NCBI GenBank assembly: GCA_947652605.1
Contig: OX393577.1
Coordinates: 18,355,466 to 18,419,465 of the forward strand
Origin: Elmis aenea
Taxonomy: Eukaryota > Arthropoda > Insecta > Coleoptera > Elmidae
Length of the DNA stretch: 64,000 nt
Direction: 5' to 3'
The notes beneath the pieces are model-generated. The model worked only from the letters and a program-made list of their open reading frames with translations. It was not told the DNA's origin and made no database searches. Both the position numbers and the translations under genes were made by a program. Shown one piece after another: positions 11,299 to 23,325 of this stretch. Position 1 is the first letter of the stretch, and each line of letters starts with the position of its first letter.

Positions 11299-12428
11299 CG
11301 TTCTGACTGAACCTATGTAATAGTTTCTTTAAAAAAAAAATGTAAACGTCTTTACCACATTTAACCAGAAAATAATAAATAAGTTAATACTAAAAAAATA
11401 AAAAAGTAACAGTCCCTATCTCCTACATTTAATTGGCAATACAATTCACAAATGTTAATGTCAGGTGCAATAGATAAATCGGTCAAATAACCACAGTTAG
11501 TGCCTGTTACCGCAATATCCACACTGCGACATTTTGGTTAAAAGCATCAATAAAACATCCCCAACGCGCTTAAAACACCGCAAAAAGTTCTCAATTCAAA
11601 ACATTTTGAAATATCACTATTTGACCGTTGTAAAACGTTTACAACTCATCTTCAAAATTAAAAAAAAAGTATCCTGAATTGGTCATCTCGACGGTTAAAA
11701 CAATTATTTAATTGTAGTTATAACTTTATAACCATATACAATAACACAAAGCTTCTTAAAACCATACCCAATTTTACTAATGATCTTTCTAAACCTTCAC
11801 AGTTCAATTTGAATTTTAAAAATTTACTTTTTAGCAGAGCTCCGTCTAATAATAGCTGACCACGAATGAAGAAAGTTTTGGCAGCAGGAACAACAGAAAC
11901 ATGACAAATTGAAACTGACAAAAATCGTATTTAACTTACGACGCAATGTGGTATTTACTGACGAGCATAAAACGAAATCATTTCCTGTTGTAGAAATTTT
12001 GTTTGTCAGGCACAACTCCAAATTTTGCACTGTTAATATTTGAACATAACTATTGAACACACTTGTGCAATATACAAAAATCAATCGCTTATCTCCAAGC
12101 AATAATGTACCTTGTACCACCTTTTATTAAATCAAGATGGCCAAAAATACAAACCTTATCTAACAAAATTGAGTATTATAACTATTTTTAAGAATTGCAT
12201 AGAAATTACTATGATTTTATCATAATGATGTCGGTTTAGCAACCAAAAAAGAGATTATATTAGTCAATTTGCTATTTTATTTAAGCATGAAATCAAAAAT
12301 TATTTTAGCCAAAGGTGCTCAAAGATTTTAAAATAATTGTCAAAGCTAGTATCGTGCTTTTTTTGCACGTCTTACAAATTGTTTTGGTGTGATTTGCGAA
12401 ACTGTCTCTGTGACTAATAAAATAGGTA
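11299..12428. other. No gene seen; AT-rich DNA
   Basis: Overlapping minus-strand ORFs at 11718-12120 are Cys/Ser/Leu-rich and lack splice context or recognisable motifs. I treat them as chance. No terminal repeats with duplications were found. Confidence 0.4.
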
Positions 12429-14019
12429 CCTACTGGTAGGTCAACCGTTCGTACAGAAGAAGTTGTTAATGACGTTCGTCAACGAATGGAGCCTAGAAAA
12501 CCTTTAAAACGCCTTTCTCAAGAAATTGGACATTCGTCCATATAAAATGCAATCATATCAAGCCCTTTTGCCGGCAAACCACCCCGGACGGCTTGCTTGC
12601 TGCCAGTGGTTTGTCAATAATTTAAAGAATGACGACTTGTTAAACTTAACTTTTATTTTTGACGAAAAAAGTTTCATCTTTTGGAGTACGTCATTTCTCA
12701 AAATATGCGTATGTAAAGCACTGATAATCCGCATATTTTCATTGAATCTCCATTAAATGCTCAGACAATTGGTGTTTCATATCAGTGTCTCGCAGAAGAA
12801 TAATTGGGCTCATTTTTTTATTTAAATTTCACCTTGCTGACAGGTAAGGGGGGCCTGGGATGAAAGTAACACGGGTAGGTTGTAATAGTGCCTATAGTTC
12901 TTCAATTTTTGTTATTTGTCGCCCTAAGCGCTTGAGCAATGTTCATTTACATCCACCTCCCTACCTACAGTGCTAGTTTTCTTCTGTCATAGAGGTTAAG
13001 TTTTTGCCAGCCAGAGTCACTATTTTCCGCCTAAAAGTTAATGCGTTGTGTCACCGGTCGAGTGACTTTTAGGCGATCTCTTGTTTTGTGTACTCTTGGG
13101 GTCAAAAGTAACAGTGTTACAACCAACCCCAATTAATGTTTTCACTTGCAAATGCTCACTCTTAGCACATAATTGGTGGTTTTCTTCGTAGATGAGAACA
13201 TACAAAACTTGTCGGATTAATTTTCCAATTTGTTGTATGTTTTTGTTTCACATTTAAAGATTTTTTAATTTTGCTAATGTGTATTTTGGAATCAAATATT
13301 AATTTTGTTGAGGAATACTCATATATTTACCCACAACTTATGAGCTATGTAAATTATTTTGCCGTTACAACCTAGCCCGATCATTGTTACTTTTAGCCCC
13401 AACGTTGAGGTTGGAAGTAACAGCGGTCTTACTACAGAATAAAAACAAAATTCTTACATATGCTTTACGAAACACATGAAATAAATATCTTGGAAGGAAG
13501 ACAAATGTCCAATCTATCATTAAATCTATTAGGATGTAAAAAAACTTGTTATGCTCTATCTATAAGAAATTAAATAAAAACAAAAAAAATTAACTTTCAT
13601 TCCCGGTCTCCCCTACAGAAACAACATTTTGACTGAATTTGTTCAATAACTACACGATGATGAACTTCAGCATGGCTAGTTTCAGCAGAACCGTGCAACA
13701 GCACATACGACACAAAACACTACAGCTTTTCTTCGCGAGTTTTTTTAATGAAGGCTGATAATTTGCATACACAAGTTGAGTTTCCTCCGAGGTCACCTTG
13801 TTGACTATTTTGTCCCCTTACTTAAAAAATAAAATTTTCAGAACACCTGTAGCTAATTAGCAAGAACTGAAACGAAGCATTATTGAAGAATGTGCAGCCA
13901 TAACGCCAGTAATGCTGCAAAATGCTTTTGATAGCATGAGGAGGCCTAAACTTATCCATTGAACAAGGCGGGGGACAATTTCAACAGTTGCTTCAATTTG
14001 GCTTTTTTTTGTTAATAAA
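12429..14019 (+). pseudogene. Degenerate Tc1/mariner-type (IS630 superfamily) transposase, split by a TA-MITE
   Basis: The pieces appear in order. N-terminal helix-turn-helix-like residues RSTVRTEEVVNDVRQRMEPR come first. Then KMQSYQALLPANHPGR leads to a DDE segment (FIFDEKSFIF), then DNPHIFIESPLNAQ and RRIIG. After the 12847-13613 insertion come NILTEFVQ and NRATAHTTQNTTAFLREFF, then QVEFPPRSPC and the C-terminal EECAAITPVMLQNAFDSM with EQGGGQFQQLLQFG. Several frameshifts and stops (for example after HSSI and after EFVQ) show it is dead. Removing the MITE and one copy of TA rejoins the coding frame across the site. Intact ends of the parent transposon were not found. Confidence 0.85.
12847..13613. 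mobile_element. TA-flanked MITE inserted in the Tc1-like transposase pseudogene
   Basis: A 767-bp element with TA at 12845-12846 and 13614-13615. The left end AGGGGGGCCTGGGATGAAAG matches the reverse complement of the right end GGGGAGACCGGGAATGAAAG. Internal motifs AAGTAACAG and GTTACAACC recur in both orientations. It has no coding capacity. The clean interruption of a transposase frame gives independent proof of its borders. Confidence 0.85.
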
Positions 14020-16644
14020 AACATTAATAGTCATTTATTTTAATTTAAAAAAAAATAATAATAATAACACATTTGCACATTATTGCAGATGATGTTAGTA
14101 AGAGACGTAACCTGACAAACGTAAAAATTATTACAAAAGGATGATATAAGCTAAGACGGCACTTTTCCATTCCATGACCACCTTAGACCAAGATAATTTT
14201 TGATATCACGGACCGTGGCCACTTTTTTTAAAATAAATTTTAAGGCAACAACCCAATCTAACAATTAATTGCTGTTATACAGATAAAAATAACACGGAAT
14301 GGATTACAAACGACACAGAAATTTTGTTTTAATTTTTATCGTACTTTGATACAATACCATCTCATTTCAAACTTAAAAATTTTAGAAAAATGTACGTAAC
14401 GTCAAACAGTGATAAAAAATAAACAAGAAATAAATTCAAGTTGTCAAAAAACCAACTGTTGCAAAACAATAGCCTAGCTGATGACAAAACACATACATAA
14501 ATTTTCTTAAATTATTACACACAAATTGGCAAACTACTAAGGATGATGATGGGTTTATTCAACCTCATAATTGTTTGTTTTAATCTTATTGTTTTAGTTG
14601 GCAAGTCTGCATGCAGTTCTACAAGATAAACAGTGCAAGGCGCATCAACAACTTTATAGCGAGCAATAACTTTAAAACAAATAAAAAATTTATGTATTTA
14701 GAAATATGACAACAAAACGCAAAATAACAAAAATTTAATACGATTAAACTACGTAGCTGCATTTGATTCAGTATGGCATCGACGTATATTCAAAGAAAAA
14801 AAGGTCATCGCATTTCTTATTTAAGAAAATTCTAGTGTTTCAAACTGCGTTTAAGCTTGACTGTATGTGAATTCGTTATTTAATTCACCATGCAATAAAT
14901 ACAATTAATTACGTTAAGATATTAAACTGAAGATTGCTGAAGAGGAATTGGATAGTGATGGAAATGGACTAGCTTAAATTTTCCGAAAAACCAGTTTTTA
15001 TTTTTAAATTATATATTGTTAACCAATATGGCAACATAATCTTCTATTCTACTTTTAAAACTTCTTTTAATAGCGATAACGATAAAAAATACTGTTTTAA
15101 CAAGAAATATTACACTTGTCTCAATACTTGTGCGATACAAGAAATTTAATTAACTGTTTTAAGTAACATTCTGACTATACACAATTCCATCACAGTCGTT
15201 ATACGGGTTGCATATGCAAAGCATACTAACTGTAATAAAATATTCCTGCAACTATGACTATTAATCCTGCTGTTTTGAGAACATAAGACAAAATTAAACA
15301 GCGTTTACATTTACTTATGCGTTAGTATGTGGTGCTTTTCATTTACATGCCGTACAGGCAAAGCTGTGGTATAATATAACAACATCCTAAGAACCAATTA
15401 ATTACCTTGGACATATAACTTTTTGACCTGCTACTGTTTATCGCGAGACATTAATTTTTACGAAGCGCTTCTGTTTACTACATGCAATGACAACAGGCGG
15501 GTATATTGCCCAATGAAGTAAATTTTGCATTGCAATTAATACATTACAATATATGTATGGAAAATTAACGATAGGGAAAAACGTTATTGTAAAATTTTAT
15601 TTTTATTTAATTACGATCAGTAAAAATAAGCAGGATAAAAACATAAAAATAGCAGTATTAATATGCATTACCAGTACCAAAGACTTGTTTTAAAATTGAG
15701 CTAATCACTAATTTCAGAAGGCGAGGTCCTATACCTAAACGAATTGTGCTGATTCTGATTGTTAGTTAATTCATTTGCAAATGATTGTTTGGCGCATTAA
15801 GACATCAAAAATCGCAAGAAATTCCTTCTTTAACTCTCATCAAAAGACGATTAACTTTGTATCACTCAAAAAATCTCAGCCTCTTGGCTGGGATGGAACC
15901 TAACAACCATAAACTGAATACCTGGTGTATCACTGAATCTATTTTGTCTACACAAAACAGGTAAAAATACAACTTCAGTAATTTCTGGATAGTCCCTTAC
16001 AACCCTTAAAATCAGGAACACTAAAAAATAACGAATGCTTTTTTTACAGAATGACCTAGTCACGAATCAAAAAAAGTCACATTGACCACAAATAACACGA
16101 TGACATTGATTCGTTGCTGCCTAGACAGGGCAACCGATAACGATGTATTTACACTAAATTGACTGATAAACTGTGCTTAGTACTTTTCTCACTTTACATG
16201 GAAAATACACGATACACGATGATAGTCATTGGTCGTAAATCTCATTAAAAACATTCGTGTGCATAAAATAACAAACAAAAGAAGAAGTCATTAAACAACA
16301 ACACGTTTTGTAAATTAAAAATCTTAACAACTACACGATAAAACGTGCGTAAAGAATGATTGGAGAAAAAAAAATAACAAAACTGTATTTAAGATATTAA
16401 ACAAAATACAAGAATACCCATCTATAGCGTGTTTGTTTTTTCAATTTTAATACTAATGACGAAAATTAAGTGTCAATGTAAGACTACAGTTAACAATAGG
16501 GTTAAGTTGAATGTGACGGGTTATTTATTATTTACCTGTGTTTGCGATTTTTTAAAATTTAAAATTAATTAAACGAGCTGTAAAATTGTTTTAGCGTTTT
16601 TAATTAAAAATCTAAAAAAAATATTTTCTCAATACAATGGGATG
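14020..16644. other. No gene seen; AT-rich unique-looking DNA
   Basis: The stretch has a short AAT run near 14050 and no ORF that resembles a protein. The minus-strand 65-aa frame at 15866-16063 has mixed composition but no recognisable motif. No duplicated flanks or terminal repeats were found. Confidence 0.4.
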
Positions 16645-17587
16645 CGCTTAAGTATGGAAACAGACAAATATCTAGAATACCATTGCAGATATAACAATGA
16701 AATTTTGTATCTGAGCGTTATGGTATTTTTGGGATTCGATGAAAATATTAAGGTTGCAATACGACTTCCGGTTTAACCGAAAACGGCCTCAAAGTTTGAA
16801 AATTTAAACAGAACACCCTGTATATTTTTACATGTTTCGATTCGTCTTAAACTTTACTTTAAAAAACCTTTAAGATTATATGGGTCTAAGGTCAGCCGTT
16901 TTCGTAAAATTTACATTTTTATATAATTTTCGGTTGTAACGAAAACGGTTTCAACCCTAACCGTTTTTTTAAATTTAAACATAAGACTAGTCAGTGACTT
17001 TTCTTAAATCAGCGTACTTTTCGCGTACTCAATACATTATCAATCGGTTTTTAAGACTTTGCAAACGATCAAAATCCTTTATATGAAAAATATTGTGGTC
17101 CTGATAAAAAAACCTCGATTTAAACGTAAGCTTGGTAAAATTACATCTTCGTTATAAAAAGATAATATTATAAGTTTCTTGTTTTTCAATTGTTTCAATA
17201 TTACCGCTGTCTACCTTCATAGCCTATTCGAAAAATTACGTTGCATTAACAACTTACAATAAAATTGCGATATCTCGTAAAATATCAGTTTTAGGTATAC
17301 AATATGGTTAATGTTTTTGAAAGACAATCAAATTTTCTGTGTAAAAACATATAGGGTGTTGTATTTAAGAAAAATGAGTTATCGCTGTTTAAAGTTTCAC
17401 AAGTTTGACCAAGGGTAAAAAACACCCTGTATAATATTTTTATAATGTAGCTCGCGCAAATGGTTAATTAATCAGTTAATCTTATTTTTAAACTTAAACT
17501 TAAATGTTGAAAACAATTATTGAAAGTGCTGTTTCGCTCAAAATTTTCATAAAAATGTAAATTTTACGAAAACGGTTGACTTTAGAC

Positions 17588-18739
17588 CAGTGGTGGGCAA
17601 ATCTTTTGATTGTCGGGCCACATTGCGGATGAAAATTTGACCGCGGGCCAAACAATTTCTTTTTCTAATTTTAAGTATAGTTTTTGCTTAGGAGGTTATT
17701 TAATAAATTTTAAAACCAATATTTTTGAATCAAAACATGTATTTATTAAGCAATTTAAAGAAAAAAATTGAAAAGAAAATTTTTAAACAATAATATTAGA
17801 TGAATATCAAAGTGTACAATACTCATACAACATAAAACAACAAAATGAATAAAAGTTTTATAAAATAATTTTAACATTTTTTTACAACATAAAATTTAAT
17901 TTTTTTTTACCAAATACAGATTAATCCTTTTATGAAAACATGCTATTTTAAATAAAACAAAAATGTAATTAAAAGAATGATATTTACACATATAAACGCA
18001 TTGAATTTACAAAAGATAGAATTTTTCATTGAAGTATGAAGAATTAAAACCTCGATTAAAACTAAACTTTTGGAGGTGAATGAAATTTTCTCGAAACATA
18101 CAACTTTTATACATATCAAAATTTAATGGCTAAAGTGAAATTTTTTAGCATCACTTATAATTTTTTTGTATGTCTGGTTTAAATTTTGTTGTTGAAATTC
18201 TTAAAACTGCCTTCAAATGTTCATCACTAATACAGGATCTGAACGGGTTTTTGTTAAAATTTAATATTGAAAATGTTTGTTCGCAAATGTACGTTGATCC
18301 AAAAATAACGAACATTTTTTGGGCAAAATTTTTTAAATTAGAAAACTCATCCGAGTCCAAAGATTTATAAAAGGAGCATATTTCTTCACTACAATATAAA
18401 TCTTTTAAATTATTATTACACTGCAAGTCTATAATTTCAAGTTGAAATTCACTCGGTATTCTTTCAACGTCTACGGAAAATGGTTGATGCACAATCGACA
18501 ACAAATTTTCTATTTTACCGAAATCCGAAAATCTTCTAGAATACTCTTCACTTAATCTAGTAATGATATCTAAATACTCAGCAAATTTATTCGTGGAAAT
18601 ATTTAATGCTTTAACTGTCGGAAAATGATCTAATCTTTTTTGTGATAATTGTTGCTTAAATAAATTCTTTTTATGCGGGCCGGAGAGAATTCTACAGCGG
18701 GCCGGATGCGGCCCGCGGGCCGCCATTTGCCCAGGCCTG
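17588..18739 (-). mobile_element. Internally deleted Charlie-like hAT element, perfect 8-bp TSD CTTTAGAC
   Basis: A 1152-bp element. The left end CAGTGGTGGGCAAATC matches the reverse complement of the right end CAGGCCTGGGCAAATG. Identical CTTTAGAC duplications lie at 17580-17587 and 18740-18747. Sub-terminal GCGGGCC motifs are typical of the hAT group related to GTF2IRD2/ZBED-type transposases. It retains only the 3' part of the transposase gene. Confidence 0.92.
18151..18726 (-). CDS. Truncated hAT transposase: C-terminal dimerisation region, ATG supplied by the terminal repeat
   Basis: An uninterrupted 191-codon frame starts at an ATG (18726-18724) lying in the element's own GC-rich end. 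The first 20 or so residues (MAARGPHPARC...) are therefore terminal-repeat translation. They join directly to transposase sequence (FKQQLSQKRLDHFP). The C-terminal third has the hAT dimerisation signature: FGSTYICEQTFS, then NFNKN and SDEHLKAVLR. The BED finger, DDE catalytic core and most of the insertion domain are deleted. If translated it could bind full-length transposase and act as a repressor-like peptide; that is inference. Absence of stops suggests recent origin or, less likely, retention. Confidence 0.75.
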   Translation of the reverse strand: MAARGPHPARCRILSGPHKKNLFKQQLSQKRLDHFPTVKALNISTNKFAEYLDIITRLSEEYSRRFSDFGKIENLLSIVHQPFSVDVERIPSEFQLEIIDLQCNNNLKDLYCSEEICSFYKSLDSDEFSNLKNFAQKMFVIFGSTYICEQTFSILNFNKNPFRSCISDEHLKAVLRISTTKFKPDIQKNYK

Positions 18740-19660
18740 CTTTAGACCCATATAACCTTATAGATTTTTTAAAGTAGGTAAATTTTAAGAGGCATCCAAA
18801 AATGTAGAAATATACAGGGTGTTCTATTTAAAATTTCAAAGTTTTGAGTCCGTTTTCGATTGAACCGGAAGTCGTATTGCAACCTTAATATTTTCATCGA
18901 ATCCCAAAAATACCATAACGCTCAGATACAAAATTACATTGTTATATCTGCAATGGTATTCTAGATATTTGTCTGTTTCAATACTTTTGCGCAAACTTGT
19001 ATTTACTAACTTTAGAAAACCATCTTTTAATCAACGAATTCAGTACTAGAATTCAAAAATAATGATATATTTCAAGGTGCTGCTAATGCTAAAACAAACA
19101 GACAGGTGTAAATTAAACGTAAATTGTTGAAAATTGACATAGTTATGTGTAGGTGGGCCCCTATACCACGAAATGTCCAGGTTTGTTGCGGTTGTGAATT
19201 TCACGCACAGCCATGAACATGCAAACTAAAAGCATAAAATTAACATACGATTATTTATCAGTATCATAAGATATTTTGTATCAATGTCAATTTAAATGCG
19301 AATGTGATTTTAAATTCACATTATGTGAAGAGAATCAGAAAAGTGTGGAAATTTAGTTGGTGTAATGTTTTCAGTACACACAAATTTTGAGAAATCCCTA
19401 CTAAATAATTAGTTTTGTGGAACTTACACAGTTTATTTTAAGTGAGGAAGTTGAAAGATCCCTAGAGGTTATACAGTATGTACAAAAAGTAACGTAACAG
19501 AGCAATATCCCGACTTTTGACAATTTTACACAAAAACAAATTAAATCAAAGTTGTTTGTGGTCATTTACTACATAACCTTAACTTATTTTCAAGCATACA
19601 GTGTTTTGTTTTTGTGCACCGATACGCCCCTTTGTTATTTTAAATAGAACACCCAGTATA

Positions 19661-20240
19661 CAGGGTGTTCCAGATTACATTTCCAGCATGGAAATCTCGC
19701 TTATTATAAGAGATACAGGTTTGTGTAAATTAGATGAATTATTCCCAAGTGTGAGAGGAGCTACAATCAATTTTTAAAAGTACAAAATTTCTCGCACTTC
19801 AGGTGTTATAGCAAAAAAATATGAAAATGTCGACTTTTTTTCTCTCTCATAACTTTTTTGTGTTAATCGTTAGAACAATTTTATTTGTACTTTCTGGAGG
19901 TACTTTTTAATGGAGAATGTAACTGTTATTGTAGATTTTTTTTAACATCTACCATTTTCGACATATTACCCCTAGTTTCGTTTTTTCTTATGGGCCGCGA
20001 AGTTGGCTATGGAATAGTTAAATGTGCTTTTATTCTCTTTCTAATGAGATATTACTTGCTGTACCTATTGTTATAAATAAGTCACAAATTGAAAAAAAGA
20101 ACGTATTTTACCCATCACTTGTCAAGCTATCTATGAAAATAAAAACAAAAAACAACTAATTAAATGTCAAATGACAGTTACTACCTATTTGTCTGCGGTA
20201 TTATTTATTAGAGTTTTATAGTATTGTTGTATTCGTAAAT
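19661..20240. repeat. Solo left arm of the ACAGGGTGTTCC foldback family
   Basis: It starts CAGGGTGTTCCAGATTACAT after TA. Through GCGGTATTATTTATTAGAG it is homologous to 49329-49911. The opposite arm is missing. Just left of it (about 19640) is another truncated ACACCC end, so two related elements abut here. A further short ACAGGGTGTTCC-type piece lies at 20330-20415. Confidence 0.72.
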
Positions 20241-20415
20241 TATCAAGAAAACCGCAATAACTTGAGACATAATTGACCTTTAATAGCTTTTAAAGATAAT
20301 CACACTATCAACAAGAAAATGTAAAAATGTATAGAGTGTTCCGTTTAAAAAGCTGACTTATTCGTGTTTGAAGTTTGACTAAATGGACCGGGTATAAGGA
20401 ACACCCTTGTGTATT

Positions 20416-21253
20416 ATTTTAAAATTCTTACTAGTCAAAAATCACCATGACACTATTGTCAACTAAGTTATAAAATTAATTCGTTCTGACATAGCAAATT
20501 GTGAAGTATAATTATTTTTTTTAGACTCTTATTTTTGTCATAAAAAAATAACGTTACGTATCGGCGAACAACATCAAAACTCTGTGTAGTTGAAAATAAT
20601 TTAAGATTATGTATTGAATGACTGCAACCAACTTTTATTTAATTTTTTTTTGTAAAGTTGGCACAAGAGGAGATATTGATCCGTTACGTTACTTTTTGTA
20701 CACACTGTATTTATAATTATATTGCTTATTCTATTATAATTGTGCTTGTAAGATCAATATTCCCTGCAAACTTCGAGTTTAAACCACTGGGTACTTGTGC
20801 ACACATTTCTGGACCTCTTCTTAATAACCTATTCGAATTATTGCAACAAAATCTAATAATAATTAGTAACTAAGATGTTCTGGACAGGCGATATTATTAC
20901 CGAGCAAAACCATTCAGTATATTTCAAACATGCCATCACGGAAAACTCGGGGTTCATTCAATAAAGTTCATAATGGATTTTCCTTACTGTTGGCTGTAAA
21001 CCAGGAATTTCACGTGAGGGCTCACCACTAACCTAATAATATTCAGCTGATAGCGTAAAACAACAAAAATAATCTTTAATATACGCAACCGGTAGCGAAC
21101 AGAATATTTTAACAAACGATTGTCTAATAATAACTCGTATAATGCAATATAGCAAACATACACATGAAAATCGTTTTCGCCGTTTTTCTTAGCTGAACAT
21201 GCAATCATAAAACACAGATTATACACGGATCTAATTAGGTTGCATATCATAAT
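20416..21253. other. No gene seen; AT-rich DNA between repeat fragments
   Basis: Short frames at 20658-20873 (+) and 20984-21250 (-) have no recognisable motif. No terminal repeats were found. Confidence 0.35.
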
Positions 21254-21896
21254 GTTTTAGCCCAGAGGTTCTCAGTCGGTGGTACGCGCACCACCGGTGG
21301 TACTTTAGAAAGAAGTATGTAGGTGGTTCGCGAAATATAATGTAAGTATTTGATACGTTATGGTAGATTGTTCGTTCATTAGGGGTGGGCGATATCCAAA
21401 TTATATTGAAAAATCGAAATATCGATGTATTATCGTAATATCGATAAATATCGAACAATCGCCAGACCTACTTGCGCACCATTTAATGGATATCTTAAAT
21501 AAATAAGTTAATTAATAGTACATTGCTTGTGACGTTTTCTGAAATTCTCTTTTTATGTTTTGTCTTTCATTGATAATAAAGGTAATTTATTGCTAAGTGT
21601 TTATTTAATTTTTTGTATTTGTGATATGTATGCGAATAAATTTGTTTAATTCTTATTTTCTGTGAATAAATTTTAATGGCCTCTCTACAAAACATTAGTG
21701 AAACACAAGTACCAGTTTAGCTGCTAACGAACTGCATTTTAATGAATTCTGTGCCATATTATTTTTAATATCTTTATTCTTATTTCATCCACATGTAAAA
21801 AGAAAAAAAGAAACAATCACACGTATTATATGTTATTCATTGATTTTGGTTGCTAACCGCATTAATAAAAAAAATAATAGTAACCCCTCGATTAGG

Positions 21897-23325
21897 CGGA
21901 CCTCTATTTAAACGTAAGATTGGTAAAATTACACCCTCAGGATAAAAAAATGTCAACAGTTCGTAAGGAAAAGATAATATTAAAGTTTCTTTTTTTATCT
22001 TTCAATTTTTTCAATATTACCGCTGTCTACCTTCATAGCCTACTCGAAAAATTGCACTAATAACTTACAATAAAATTGCCATATCTCGTAAAATATCAGT
22101 TTTAGGTTAATGTTTTTGAAAGACAATCAAATTTTCTACAAGATTTTGTAAAAACATATAGGGTGTAATATTTAAGAAAATTGAGTTAACGATGTTTAAA
22201 GTTCACAAGTTTGACCAACCGTTAAAAACACCCTGTACAATATTTTTAAAATGTGGCTAGCGCAAATTGTTAATTAATCTATTGTCGATCTAATTTTCAA
22301 ACGAAATTCTACTCCCTCTTTAAAGAACTTATATGTTAAAAAATAATTGAAAGAGCTATATCGCTCAAAGTTTTCATTAAAATATAAATTTTATGAAAAC
22401 GGTTGACTTTAGACTAGTGTTTAAGATTTCTCGATAGTTTTCATTTCTCGAGAAATGAGAAATTTATTTCTTGAGTCTCGAGAATTCTCATATAATATAT
22501 AAATTTACATTTAAATTAAATTCACTCTAAAAATTGATATAATAATGATTATCACTCTTTAATATTAAATTCATATATTTTACTTATTATTTTAACACAT
22601 CTTGGACCGGCACGTAATAAATCAATTTTAAAATTCATCAGAAATTTATTTTTCATTTATTATTCATAACGTCAAAACCTGGATTTCATTAATAAGTAAG
22701 TATATTAACAATATAAACAAAATTAAATGTTTTTATTGTACAGATTTAAAATATTTTTTTTAAAAACACAAGAGCATCTAAAGTAGTAGGTACTAGACAA
22801 TCTATATTTCATTCGTTTTGTGTCGATGTAGGCTTTATCGTGGATAAAGCATTCCTGAGTAGTTCTAAATCTATAGTTCTTGTACCTGATGATTGAAATA
22901 TATTTAATTCTTGCTTAATAGTTTTATTTTTGTCATTTAACTATGTTTCACTTGAACGAAAACAAATAACATTTTTAGTTTTTTTTTTCCGAGGAAAAAA
23001 CTCTAGATTTCTCGAGAATTGAGAAATCAAAAAATTACTTTTTCTCGAGACTTTCTCGAGAAGAAACACTACTTTAGACCCATAAAATCTGATTAATTTT
23101 AAAGTAAATTTTAAGAGGAATCCAAAAATATAAAAATGTACATGGTGTTCCATTTAAAATAAATGTTTGAGACCGTTTCCGGTTGAACCGGAAGTCGTAT
23201 TGCAACCTCAGTATTTTCATCGAATCTGAAAAATACGATAACGCTTAGATACAAAATTTCATTGTAGTATCTTAAATGACGTTTTAGATATTTGTCTATT
23301 TCCATACTTTAGCGCAACCCTGTAT
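21897..23325. repeat. Partial copy of the 16645-19003 foldback (loop and right arm), itself carrying a hAT element
   Basis: From 21905 onward it matches 17110-17587 (ATTTAAACGTAAG, ACCGCTGTCTACCTTCATAG, AAAACACCCTGTA, AAAACGGTTGACTTTAGAC). After the insertion it matches 18748-19003, ending TATTTGTCTATTTCCATACT and TTAGCGCAA. The left arm is absent. Confidence 0.8.
22415..23071. mobile_element. hAT-type MITE with TCTCGAGA motifs, perfect 8-bp TSD CTTTAGAC
   Basis: A 657-bp element with ends TAGTGTTTAAGATTTCTCG and the inverse of CGAGAAGAAACACTA. Identical CTTTAGAC duplications lie at 22407-22414 and 23072-23079. TCTCGAGA palindromes recur near both ends. It is unrelated to the hAT element at 17588 except for using the identical target position in a sister repeat. 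Confidence 0.88.

Larger units (their letters stand above)
16645..19003. repeat. Foldback repeat with about 290-bp inverted arms, containing a hAT insertion in its right arm
   Basis: The left arm (about 16645-16935) begins GCGCTTAAGTATGGAAACAG. The right arm (17538-17587 plus 18740-19003) ends with the inverse, CTGTTTCAATACTTTTGCGC. Both contain the CGACTTCCGG block and the ACACCCTGTATA motif in opposite orientations. The loop is about 600 bp. The hAT element at 17588-18739 interrupts the right arm. A second partial copy lies at about 21897-23325. Confidence 0.82.

Noticed and set aside
8816..11306. Target duplication for the 8824-11298 MITE
   Set aside because: Adjacent 8-mers (TGACCAAC, CGTTCTGA) do not match; the nearby TTCTGAC similarity is out of register.
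15866..16063. 65-aa minus-strand ORF as a possible exon of the 40846 gene
   Set aside because: No acceptor in the right phase could be fixed and no motif is recognisable.
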